55,465 bases of DNA from Phoronis australis (lineage: Eukaryota; Phoronida; Phoronidae). How positions within the stretch are numbered: position 1 is the stretch's first letter; each line of letters starts with the position of its first letter. The DNA lies in assembly GCA_002633005.1 (NCBI GenBank), contig NMRA01000028.1:870764-926228 (forward strand), in the 5' to 3' direction. The position numbers and the translations under genes are program-made. The notes below the pieces were generated by a model that had not been told where the DNA came from, searched no databases, and worked only from the letters and a program-made list of their open reading frames with translations. Below, piece by piece: positions 13,406 to 26,700 of the stretch.

Positions 13406-13513
13406 ATGAGTGCAAACAAGAAGATTGATCTGAACCAGGCCAATGTAGACCAACTGGAGTCGCTGAGGGGCATCGGACGGGCCAAGGCTGAGGCTATAGT
13501 GGAGACTAGGAAG
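13406..13513 (+). CDS. FBXW7: FBXW7 coding exon 1: first helix-hairpin-helix
   Basis: Encodes residues 1-36: Met-Ser-Ala-Asn-Lys-Lys, then [20 protein letters not shown] and [10 protein letters not shown]. This is the first half of a ComEA-type (HhH)2 DNA-binding fold, with the diagnostic GIG hairpin. The exon ends in AAG before a strong GTAAGT donor at 13514 (phase 0). A consensus acceptor (TTTCAG) ends at 13372, so the exon really starts at 13373 and at least one upstream non-coding exon must exist. A three-codon upstream reading frame (ATG at 13391) ends in frame just before the start codon. The 3' part of the exon and its donor are repeated about 14 times in the intron that follows. Confidence 0.85.
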
Positions 13514-14740
13514 GTAAGTGGCCAAGGCTGAGGTTGTAGTGGAGACTAGCAAGGTAAGGGGCCAAGGCTGAAGCTGTAATGGAGACTAAGAAGGTAAGGG
13601 ACCAAGGCTGAGGTTGTAGTGGAGACTAGGAAGGTAAGGGGCCCATGCTGAGATTGTGTTGACTAGGAAGGTAAGGAGCCAAGGCTGAGATAGTGTAGAC
13701 TAGGAAGGTAAGGGGCCAAGGCTGAGGTTGTAGTGGAGACTAGGATGGTAAGGGACCAAGGTTGAGGCTGTAGTGGGTACTAGTAGGGTAAGGGGCCAAG
13801 GCTGAGGTTGGAGTGGAGACTAGGAAGGTAAGGGGCCAAGGCTGAGATTGTGTAGACTAGGAAGGTAAGGAGACAAGGCTGAGGTTGTAGTGGAGACTAG
13901 GATGCTAAGGGACCAAGGCTGAGGCTGTTGTGGCTACTAGGAGGCTAAGGGGCCAAGGCAGAGGTTGTGGAAACTAGGAAGGTAAGGGGCCATGGCTGAG
14001 GTTGTAGTGAAGACGAGGAAGGTAAGGGGCCAAGGCTGAGGTTGTAGTGGAGACTAGGAAGGCCCCATCACTGTTCTCTATTGCTCTATATCACTATTCT
14101 ACTTGTGACTCTTAGTGCAACATCCTTGTGTTGTCAGTTACAATACTGACACAGACAATTAACTGGTGAATGATTCTTTTCTTGTTTGAACAGCCTTTTC
14201 AAAAACTTGGCCAGTCAAATGCATTGTTCTACCTCTGCAATAAGAGAGAGCTGAACTCAGTACTTGTCTGTTCCATTGTCTGTTAGTCGACTATTTTGTA
14301 AATGGCCTCTGCGGTTATCCTTCTGTATTCAAATATACCATCATCCATGTTCCCTACTTTGAAAGTGAGCCAAGTACAGTGTTTTTGCTGTAAATTTTAT
14401 GTCATTAATTTCACATGACCTTCTTGTCTATGTGTGTATTCAGTACTGATCAGTGAGCATCCGCATTATACAGTAAACTTGCCAATTTTCAGTTTAAGTA
14501 CCCGCTGCTTGGGTAATTGCGTCCTCCCCCCCCCCCGTCTCAGGGTTTCCCAATTTAACCTCCCATGGCATTAACCTGCGGGTTTATGGGGGGTGTTTAG
14601 AAAGCTTTATCTTTTGAGTTGAATTATAAATGTGGTCATCAAGTCTTCATGCGGAACACATTCTGATCTCAGTAGCATTGATTTGGCTCACCAATGCAAT
14701 AGTAATGGAAGAGTTTCTTGCTTTAGCAGTCACAATGGGT

Positions 14741-14771
<31 letters not shown>

Positions 14772-17700
14772 CAACTACGATATGATGATGATAATGACTG
14801 AGTGACTATGTGAGTGGTGATGAGGTCATGATGCTGGCATTGTGTGGTTAGTCAGACTGGGTTGAAATTATGGATGAAGCTGGCCAATTCCGTAAACTCG
14901 CGGGTCAACGCCCATGCAATTGCCCATCCCCGACTTTTGGTCAATTTTCGGTTTAAAGCACCCACTGCTTAGGTAATCGCCCACCCCCCTGCCAAAGGTT
15001 TTCCCAATTTAAGCACCCATGGCTTTAACCCGCGAGTTTACGGTATATAGTGACTATCTCTGCCTGTTGTGGGCTGCTGGGAATGTCTGCATTCTTGCCT
15101 TGTGTAAATACAACAGGACCACCAAGCACACTCCTAATGTAAGCATGGAAATAGGTGTCATGCACTTTATTGTTCCACAGAGGCCTTTGTTCAAATTAAA
15201 ATTCCAAAGGTCCCAAACCACTGAGGTCACAAGTCAACAAAAGACCAAAGCTGTGAGTGGACCATTATGGTGTACATTGGAGGAGTTTTATCTTCGATCC
15301 CCTGACCTAAACGCTTTTGTATGACTTGACTGTCAGAAAGTCAGGAATTCTTAGCTGGGGGCACTGCAGACTTCACTGAGGTTAGTGACTTTCTGGGTAA
15401 TATAGTTTTGGGTAGTTTTATCATAGGAAGTACGCTGTTGCTGGATGGGTCAGAACAGTGTGGCTTGGGTACTCCACAGACAATCCTATTTGTTAGATAA
15501 TGACAATGAGTTAGATAGGAGAGTGGGCTATACTGTGCTTGGTTGATAACATGTCAATTGTGTTATTGTGTGTATGGCTATTTGAATTAGGCCTTCTAAG
15601 AAGTTTGAAATCTCTGTAGGTCAGACCTCAATTGTTTTTTTATCTTACTAATGCTTGTCTGATAAGTAAGTTGAACATTGTTTCATTCATTGTAATGTGT
15701 GTATATGGCTTTGCTTACCAGAATTGACGCCTCATTGTTTTGGGGAGTGTCAGCCAGTAGGAACTGTTAACTTTGGTCTTGCTAAGTTAACATGGCAATA
15801 AATAGGTTGATGTAACAGCAGAGTGTAGTGACAATGGTTGTTTGAAGTCTCTTAGGAGTTGTCTCCATGTGTCACTGTCAAACCATATATGTTGTATTTT
15901 TATGTTTTGTTCAAATACTCATCATTCTACCTCTATGCTAAGTAAGTGCTTCATTTTATTTATTGTGCTATGCGAACATATTTGCAATTTATTTAAAAAC
16001 TTAAAATTCTGTGTGTATCAAGTCTTTGCAGCGCCACCTTGCGATAATTTCAATGGCTGAGTATCAACTAGGGATATTTTTGGTTTAATTAATTATTGAA
16101 CTGAATCGGGTTTGAAAGGTGCGACCTTCTCATATTGGAGTTAAGTTGGCATTAGAAAGATTTATTGACTCATGCTAACTATTGTGAGTCTCAGGAGCTG
16201 TATTTTGTCTTAGATCACTGCAGACATCGTCAGGGTATAAGAATGCAGTTATTAAGACCGCGTTAGTTGAAGGCATTTTCATATTGATAACTGTTAAAAT
16301 AAGGTTTAAGTGCATCAACAATGTCTTCAGGAATTAGTGATTATGGAGGAGGGTGGTTATGAAGAGGGGGGGGGACTGAAGATCATCAAAATCACTAGTC
16401 AGCCACTGTTGTACAGTAACTTTAATGTAAGACGTTTACTAATTTCTTAAAATGTGCCGGGGGTTAAAGTTTGATAACCCATACCAGTCCAAAGTGCTTA
16501 ATGTGGTGAGACTGTTTGCATTAATTACAACAACCCAGATGTCAACAACATCCTGTCAATTCTTTTTGGGAAAATTAACCTCAGAGCTCACCCACTGTCA
16601 AGGAAGAGAACCAGTAATAGTGATTCAGATTGACCAGTTCTCACTATCAATGGGCAAGGCTGTCAGTCTTTCTTTGGCTTAATTCACACAAGGACTTTAA
16701 CTTATGTAGGATGGTAGCACCCTAGAACAATGTCCAAATTTAGCTAACTGGAGTACATCATATCTCAGGAATGTTCATATGAAAGTTTCACATCGCAGCC
16801 CTCGTTCATCCGAGGGGAACAGTGTCTGTGCCTTTTGAGAGGGAAATTTGCGGTTAGGGGCAAATTCTACCTCCCGATCACCATCAATAGCACCCCACCC
16901 CTGTTGCAAGTCCTCATAGGCTCTGCCTCGAGTAGCCAAAACTAACATTTTGCGCCATTTCAAATTGTCACCTGTGTGAGTTATAAGTCATTTGAACCTC
17001 AAGGGGAATTTATCAATCGCTTGAGGGGAATTACCGGGCCTCATGAGGGGAATTTTGTGTGATTTTTCAGTGTTTTTCAGTGGGAAATGGGGCCACTATT
17101 TGGCCCCAAAATTGAGAAACTAAAGGCCCTGTACTTAGTGTGTGTTATGCACTGTTTTCTTAAAGTTAAAATCTTCCTGTTTTGCACCATGGGCTGTAAA
17201 AATTGAAGTTTGATGATTTTATGAACAGTCTCAAAAGTTGCACAAAATCAAATCATATGATAATTTCAGCATTTCTGAGATTTCATCATGAATAATTGTA
17301 TCAAATGAAATTTAGTTATGTTATTGATAAAGTTATTTTGCCAAGATCATATAATCGTACCATTTAAGGAAATTTTTGCTGTAAAAAACATGGTCACATG
17401 ATCCAATTACTGGTTGATTGATCAAATTCAAAATTAAAAATCTACAGGCTTTGTAGTTTCAGAAAATATATTATTTGATTTTCACTGATTGCTTTAGTCT
17501 TACAGATAGTTGATTATATGCATACATAGATCCTGCATAATCATAGTGTCATGTATAGCTCCATTGACTCCTTTCAGCAAAGCATTTATGCAGTTCTGTT
17601 TTAGCGAAATGCATATATTAAGCTTTTGTACTAAAAGGCTCATGGTTTTTAAACATGACTCAAAAAAGATGTTTGACATGTCTGTCAGGATGTTTGAAGC

Positions 17701-20700
17701 ATGGTCAAAACAGGAGTGTTCACCTACTGACAGAATGAGTTCTCTCAACAATCCTGGAATATTTAGTAAAATATTGACTTGCTATGAATAGTACTTTCAC
17801 CAATCTGGTAGGGTGCTAATATTTTCATCTACTATAATGAGGGTCACTAAGTGCAACTCGTTCAGCCATGCCCTTATATGCCTTACATGTGGTTATTTGG
17901 AGTTGACCAGATGTTCTGCATTTGATGCTGACGAGGTCAGATAGTTGAGGTTGCCTGCCCACAGTGGAGGATGGCCCGTGTTGACTGCTGTTGATATGAG
18001 ACTTGGCTGTGGTGTTAGGTGTGTAACCTTGGCATGAAGGTCAAGGACACGCCCCCTGTGAAGCACCTAGGAGGTCACTACTACCAAGAAATATGTTGTT
18101 GGTTATTTTACACAATATGATTCCCCAAATCATCTCTTCACTTTGTCACAGATTAACTATGCTGCCAACTATAAACAAGCCACCCTGCTAGATGTTTTCT
18201 AACCAGTCACCTAGCTGTGTATTAGCCAGCTTGCTGTATACTAGATAACCACAGTGTTCTCCACTACCTATTTTGACTCATCACTGCATAGAGTTTGAAT
18301 TTTGCTGTGACGAGTTTGGCTCACTTTTGTCGAGTTAAAAAAACCTGTACAACGAGTTTGAAATATAAGGAGTTTAGGCGTTGCCTAAGAAAATTAGGAC
18401 ATTTGGGCGTTTGGTACCACTTCAGTGCATTTATTTCAAATACCCGATAGTATAGACATTGATATGGAATACATGTACATGAATTTTGACATTTTGGTAG
18501 AGTTTGAATTTTCTGTTGTGGAGAACACTGAACCAGCCAGCTGTATACCAGCCAGCCAGCTAACTGAACAATAAATAGCCAGCCAGCTTTGTGGCAAATG
18601 TAATTTTTATGCGCCCACATATTTATATGTGGACGCATTTTGCCGTCATCTCCATCCGTCCGTCCGTCCATCCGTCTGTCCGTCCGGGTGGCGTCCGTCT
18701 GGTGTCCGCTGCTTTATCTCTAAAACCCTTTGACATACGTTCATGAAATTTGGCACATATGTTCCATTCATGAATGGGACGGCATGTGCGAACTTTCGGA
18801 CGGATCCGATTACCGGTGTGCCCCCTAGTGGCAATTTTAGTTTTTTACGCTTAACTTTGTATCTTCAAAAGTCCTGAACGGATTTTCATGAAATTTGGTA
18901 TGTAGGCGCCTATTAGTGAGATGACGCTATGCTCCCGTTTTCAGATGGATTCGACATAGTTTGCGCCACCTAGTGGCCATTTTTAGTGTTTTCGAGTCTG
19001 TTTTTGTGCATTCACCTCTCTATCAACCAAACCGCTCTAAGGATGATTGTGAAAATTGGCATGTATATGCTTACTATGGAGAGGACGGTTGACGATGATT
19101 TTCCGACGATTTCGACTACTGTGGCACCTCCTAGTGGCAGTTTTTTTTTTTGCGCCTATGGCTGTATCTCCTAAACCTTTCGCAGGATCTTTAAGAAATT
19201 ATGTAAGTATATTTATGTGATGTTAACAACGGAAGATGACGACTTTTGGACGGATCCGCCTACCAGTGTGCCCCCTAGTGGCAATTTTATTTTTTTACAT
19301 TTACCTCTGTATCTTCACAAGTCCTTAACGGATTTTCATGAAATTTGGTTTGTAGGCACCTATTAGTGCGATGACGCTATCCTCCCATTTCGGATGGATT
19401 CGACCTAGTTTGCGACACCCTGTGGCCATTTATACTGTTTTTGAGTCTGTTTTTTGGCGTCCACCCCTCTATCAACCAAACCGCTCTAAGTATGATTGTG
19501 AAAATTGGCATGTATGTTCTTACTATGAAGAGGACGGTTGACGCTGAATTTCCCATGACTTTGATTACTGTGGCGCCTCCTAGTGGCAGTTTTTTTTTGC
19601 ACCCATGGCTGTATCTCCCAAACCTTTTGCAGGATCTTTACTAAATTTAGCAAGTGTATTTATGTGATGTTGACAACGGACGATGACGACTTTAGGATGA
19701 TTCTGACTACCGGTATGCCTCTAGTGGCAATTAAGTATTTTACATTGACCTCTGTATTTTCATAGGTCTTCAGGTGTATACCTTGTGTTACTTAGTGACT
19801 ATGAAGGAAAAGTTCCAAGTAGAAATTTGTTTCTGGCATTCTAATGCTGTGCTAATCTCGTATGTTGGTAAATTGTTTTTTAATTCTATGTTTCTGTGGT
19901 GCTTTAAGCAACTGATGTATAGGATGTGCTTGTATTATGAAGATCACTCACATTTTGCCCCTGGCCTATTGAGGAGACAATGACCATGCCTTTCCATTTT
20001 GCAAAGTACAACATACTACATATATGCCCTCTACTGGCCACTTTATGGTACCAATAAAGAAGGATACCGTATACGGTGCAATTGTGGGCGCATTTCAACG
20101 CTCTGCGTTGCTCTTGTTATGTTTGCCTCCGTTCCGTTATGTTGGCAGACAACTATCTGTTATGAAGGCGACAGTACATTTCTGTTTTGGAATGTATTTG
20201 TCAGATTTTACGCCACCTAATGGCCATTTTAATTATGTATACGTCAAACCCCTCAGAGTATCATTAATGGAAATTGGCAGATGTGTTCCTACTAACAAAG
20301 AGCCCAACTGACATGGATTTTCAGATGGATCCAACTACTACGGTGCCCCCTAGTGACATTTTTGCATCTGTGGCTGTATCTTCTTAACCCCTTTGCAAGA
20401 CCACAATTTGGCGTATTCCTTTTAACTTGTCAACAGATGGACGGATTCGATTACTGCTGTGCCTCTTAATGACAATTTGTTTTTTACGTTTTACTCGGTA
20501 TCTTTGGAGTTCCTTGATGGATTGTCATTAAATTTTGTTAATAATTTTGTATTAGAAAAACAACGATGCCCTCTCAACCCCAGAGGCAGTTGACGTATTC
20601 TGTGCCACCTATTGGCCATTTTACTGATAAAGCTACTGTAGAAACACACACTTTGCGATACAGTCGTGGGTGCATTTCAACGCTCCCTGTTGCTCTTGTT

Positions 20701-23700
20701 CAACTTTGCCCCATAGTTTATATACTGGCACGTTAAGCTTAATGTTTCTTGAATCTTGAATATAAATGAATGCTGAAATTACCATTCTTCTCATTTTTGA
20801 TTAACTGATTTTGGTAGTTTGATGAAAAAATGGAAAAACTGTATTCAAAGCTAGTTTTCTTTTTGTTGAGAAAATTGGTGTAAGTGTATTTTTCTGTCCG
20901 TTTAGAATTTGAAGAAGTTTTATTGTACTATTATATCTGTGTCTGTGGCATGCAGGAAGATTGTCATGAGGAAACAATATTGTCTGTGTGAGCCATGCTT
21001 GTTGGAATTAGGCCCTGGATAAACCCTGATTATGTCACAGCACAACGACTACTTTAGTATGTAGGCCATGTATTTGGGTGCATGAGATAGAAGTGTTTTG
21101 TGTGACACCTTGAAAGGCGATGGCTTTCATGGGAAACTGAAACTAAACAGTCTTTTGTCTTGCTAATTAGTTTCATATTGATTGAGGTTTCCCCAACTTC
21201 ATTTTTTTCCGTATTTCTCTCTTTTCTGAGATGCATTATGAAGTGTAGGAGTATTTTTCCTTTCTTTTTAAACTGTTTACTTCATTGCACAGACAGTACA
21301 GAAAATAATACACTTCCCCACGCAAGGAAGGTGTGTTAACACACTACTGTGCTTTGTTGGTATTTGTCATCATGACAGGTATTCCAGTCTATTTACAGTC
21401 ATTTTTTTCAATAGTTTACCTGGGCTCTTTTGTTGGTGCATTACAGAAACTGGGTGGGTTCAGTTGCCTGAGTGACCTCATGAAAGTGCCTGGCATTGGC
21501 CCTGGAGTTCTAGACCAGAATAGGACCTGTTTCAACTGTTTACCTGTACAGAGTAGAAAGTCACCACGGAAATGTGAAAGGTTTGTGAGTTCAACTTTCC
21601 TGTTCTATAACACGCCCGCGTTAACAAAGTCTTGATGAGGCATGTGGCTGTCGTGATGTTCACTTCCTGTTAATTAGATAGTTCATGCTTCTAGTGAACG
21701 TCGTGTTTCCTTGGCATAATAATCCAAAAAAAGATCATCATGATTCACATCATGTCTCAACTGATTCGTTTGAAAGCCAAGTGCTTGGTTAGTCGTCTCT
21801 GTATATTGTTGCTTTATTTCTTCATGCAGTAATTAATGTTCAACGCTCTCTACTGGGATTAGATGTATGTACAAGGGCTTGACTGTGTTTGTAGAGAAAC
21901 CAGGAGTAGTATTGGCTCTACATCACGTCATGATGGCTCACCTGACATCGTCGAGTGTTCCCCGATAAAACGTAGTCTGAGGGGACAAGCTGAGGGGCCC
22001 ACCTGCTCGTCAAGTAGTGCAGAGGACACTGTAAACCCAGGTCCAGTCCTGGATGGTGGTGTTGCCATGGAAACTAGCCACCCCATGGATGCGGGTGTCA
22101 GTATTGATAGTGGGGGTCAGAATGAAGAGTCGGGTGCTAGCACTGGTCAAGACAGTGACAGTGACGATAGCTCGGAAGAGAGGAGCCACTCCCCGTTTAC
22201 AATACGCTCGCGAATCCCAGTTAGGGATGAGCCACCTCTGTGGATGCAGGTTTGTGCTGCTCTTTCTGTATTCTTGTTCTCATCATATTAACATAGTCTT
22301 TTTAGTTGCCTGTTGTCTTTTTTATTTCAAGAAATTGAAATTTCTGCCTGATAATTCTGGCAATTTTTATTTGTAATGTGCGAGTCATTAGATCAAGTCT
22401 ATGCTTCACCATGATAACTGTTGGTCTGAGTAAATGAGTTGCACTGGGACGATGATCTTATTTGTCGGTAACCCTTTCGCTAGCAGCACAAACACCAGTG
22501 CATTAAGATATCACCAAGTTTGGACAAAAATAATTAACAAAATTACATTTTTTTTCATTTTTCAATGGATTCTAACATTGTTGTGAATGTCTACAGTTTT
22601 TCAATATATTGTCTGTTGGTAGCTGTGATATATAGAACTTAGATGTGCCACAGTATTACATATCATGTGTGAAAAAATAATATAAATTTCACCTTTCCAC
22701 CATATTGTGTCCTAAATTCGTGAGATTTTTACCGTAATTTGTATGTGATTAGACTCACTGGGTCATTGTCACTGGCTACTGCTTGCATTTGTATGTGAGT
22801 AGACTCACTGGGTCATTGTCACTGGCTACTGCTTGTATTTGTATGTGAGTAGACTCACTGGGTCATTGTCACTGGCTACTGCTTGCATTTGTATGTGAGT
22901 AGACTCATTAGGTCATTGTCACTGGCTACTGCTTGCATTTGTATGTGAGTAGACTCACTGGGTCATTGTCACTGGCTACTACTTGCATTTGTATGTGAGT
23001 TGACTCATTAGGTCATTGTCACTGGCTACTGCTTGCATTTGTATGTGAGTAGACTCATTAGATCATTGTCACTGACTACTGCTTGCATTTTCTCCTTTTC
23101 TCTAGCCTAGCTCTGTTACAGCCTGACAGCATACTTCAAAAGCACTCATGACTAGTTACTTGTAAAGTGTACCATTGTTTACCATTGCGGTAACAATGTT
23201 ATTGCAGACTGAATCTGATTTCATTCTAATTTCCACTTTGAAACAATATGGGTATGTTAAAATCTCCCCAATTTAAGACCCATGTATGGCTGACAAGCGA
23301 AATCTTTATTATCTCATTTTTTTCCATGAAAGATATAAAGCACCATATTAGTGCTTTCAAGGTCAAGTTGCATACCAGAGCTACCGTCAAACATCGTCTT
23401 GAAATATTTTCGGCATTCAAAACAATTTAAGAAGCCCTTGAAAAATGAGAAAAGGACAATTTTATTAATTATTTTGTCCAAAATAGGTGATATTTTGCCA
23501 TAGTGGGAAAACACATGTGTCTGGGTAAAGTGCTTGTGTCTTTACCACTCATGCCAGTTGTAGGCAGTAATAATGAACTTGTTTACAGCTTGTGTCTTTA
23601 CCACTCATGCCAGTTGTAGGCAGTAATAATGAACTTGTTTACAGCTTGTGTCTTTACCACTCATGCCAGTTGTAGGCAGTAATAATGAACTTGTTTACAG

Positions 23701-26700
23701 CTTGTGTCTTTTCTGTGGCTGTTCTCCAGACTAAAAGGGTGTGGTGAATTAATGATGTAGGCGTTGTTTGTAATGTGCATTAGTCGTTGAGCCATGGCAA
23801 AATACAAAAGTTTTTAACAGGTTAAAAGTAAATTATTATTTACATATAATTTAGTTGTGGCATGGTGTCGGTCTTCTTTTGTTAAAACAAAACTGATGAT
23901 TGAACTTAGCAGACTTCCATTTCTAATGACTTGGGCTCTCGAATGAAGTGTGGTGAGCATTTTTCAGCCAAAACTGAATTTTCTTCATTCTGAAGATTTG
24001 GACATGGATGATTTTGTCAGTAATCATGTTTCTCAAATATTCAACACTATGTTTTGTGAAGTCTTGAATACAGACTTAACAGGTCTTCAAATTATTGAAA
24101 ATAGCTGCCAGTGCTACATTTTCATGTTTGCGTAACAGGCATTTATGATAATTTCTGTTGATCGTAATTCTTGAATTTGTTCCTAAAATTAGATGCAAGC
24201 TATGATCTGGTGCAAAACAATTAATTTTTCTCTGTCCCAAACTGTAGAATTTTTAACGTAGCCTTTGTTATGGATACAGAACTTGCAATTTACATCAGCA
24301 CGGCAGCTTGGGCATGCTGGCAAGTATTTGGTGAACATTCTCTTCAGAAAACTCACTGTGTGAAGGTCGAAATGAATTTTGTTGACACGGCGTAGGGCAA
24401 TGATTTAATACTACTGTACTTTTGACTGTGTTTGTCATCAAAATACTGTGGTTCAGTTGAACAACATGCATTACTTTAATGCTGTGTTGAACTCGTGTCA
24501 TGTTTGGGTACAATGAGCTGTGTTGAATTCGTGTCATGTTTGGGTACAATGAGCTGTGTTGCTGTTTCAGATGAATCTTATGAAGCGTAAGTCGGAGAGT
24601 GGCTTTGAGTCGAGAGATATTCCTGGCAAGAGGCTCTGTCGCTGCTCAGCCTCTGATCTCGCTCACTGGTAACTACATGTTTATTGTATCAGTAGATAAG
24701 TATTTAAATAAAGAGAAACATGTCTTGATATGAGTGTTATTAAATGCTAATGCATGAGATTACCATTTTGATGCTAATTCTTGTTGGCTACCGCTTGAGG
24801 TAGCAGTCATTTGTCTTGAGTGTACGCATCAGTTGCTATTGGAAGAGTCCCTGAGTATCACGTTTTGAGGTCACTTGCCACTTTATTTTTGAGAGGTGCG
24901 TGATGTTCTTATTGTTTTGTTTGTGTGCGTAATGATGATGACCCTGTGATAAAGTAATTATTTAGAGTAGACAATACATAAGTAACACATGAAAAACAAA
25001 CTAAAATAAAATATCTTGTATTTTATTTATTTCTTTGTAATATTTCGAAGACGTGTTGTTATCATCTGACTTGATATTTTAGCTGTTTTGTCAAGCCAAC
25101 CTTGTCTGACCGAGGCCTCTTGCTGGCTTAGGCATTATGGTTAATTGACTAGTGACATAATTGTGACTAGTGTTATCCATGTTTGTGACTAGTGTTTTCC
25201 AAGTTTGTGAGTAGTGTTATCCACGATTGTGACTATTCATAGTGAGACGAACACAGGATGCATCAAGCTGACCCCCACCTGTATCAGGCGAAGGATACCA
25301 TCAAAAGATAACCCACCGCCCGGCCTGCACCAATGGCTGCAAACATTTCAGGTAATAGTCACACCACCTAGACATGATGTGAGGCAACAGCTTCTCATCT
25401 GAATTTCTGTGTGTTTTCAGAATTTGTTCCCTTGGTAGGCAATAGTCAGATGTAACATGCCCACATTTTGAGAACCAGTTTGATGCCTGTTATTCATTGG
25501 AGAATATTGATTCTCAATATGCAGGCATGTTATATCCGACTATTGTCCCTTTGTATCCGGTAACATGTTTTGATTTTGGTGGGGTTTGTTTTAAAATTTG
25601 CGTGGTTGGATTGTATGGAAAGACATTGTCTACTGTGTGAAAATAGTAGAATAACATTTTTCCTCCCTCACTTTTGCTAAGCACTTCTTAGTGGTGTTGA
25701 CTGGTTGGTTGAGTGACATCTATGTGTTGTAAGGCAATAAAAAATACTGCTGCCTCCATTAACCTTGTTCAAAAGTCTCCCAAACGTGAACTGCTGTGCA
25801 TCACACAGAAGTGGTGATATTTAACTACCACCTAGACAGACACATATAAGTGTCATCTAGGGCACTCAACAGAATTGAAGTTGTTACTATGTATTTATGT
25901 TTTGTCTTTTATTCTGCCAAGTCCTATTTGTCAGTTGAAGGTCACGTGACTTGTTCTATCTTCATTAGCCATTGGCTACACCTGTTGATAAAGGTGATGC
26001 ACTGTTCCTATGAATTGGTACATGAAAACTACTGTCAATTTTGGCAGGTGGCAAACTTCAATGTTCAGTCATACCATCATTGCATGTTCATCGTCTGATT
26101 TTCCCTAGTATTTAGTGAATAAAAATCTTAAAGACCACCTTGATCAGATTTTTTTTTATTTCAGATGTTTAGGCTACATAGATAGTCCCAGCAGTATTTC
26201 AACAACATTAAAAAACTTGATTTAATTAGCTTTCTGTGCCACATTGCATTACTGCGTTTGATTATTTATGGTTTTGGTGTGCTTAGAATGATGCTCAAGA
26301 CACATTGTAGCAAACAAATTGAAATGTGTTGTCGTTCAAAGTAGGCTTTAAACTTCATTATTTTACATTGTACTTTTGTAATAGACAGGTTGCAGCAGGT
26401 GTCATTTTGAACTCCATTTTGTGGAGAAATTGTGAACCAGTTGATGAAGCTTAATTTCATTAACAAACTTGTGTGGCTGTAATACATGTGAACAACCCGT
26501 ACAGTTCATGGGTTAGTTTTATCAAAGGTTGTATGCTGAGATGGTCTCGCATTTCATTAAGGTTGTTGATTGTGGAAATAAACTGAGTCGGAATCGGCAT
26601 TGCAAACTGCTAACGTTTCTGCAAAAACACAGCGTCGCGTTGTCCGTTTCGAGCTTACAATAGTCTTAGCTATGGCCTGTGTGATACCGCGACCTATTTC

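Larger units (their letters stand above)
14064..21446 (+). other. FBXW7 intron 1, distal part, repeat-filled
   Basis: No exon recognised. Contains a MITE (14890-15043) with an older relative at about 14470-14590, a (GAT)n run, a diverged interspersed element at about 16700-17480 related to 27520-27960, and the large element at 18609-20710. Alternative FBXW7 first exons, as in vertebrates, could lie here but none is identifiable. Confidence 0.5.

Noticed and set aside
13364-13552. 62-codon minus-strand open frame
   Set aside because: Antisense shadow of the HhH exon.
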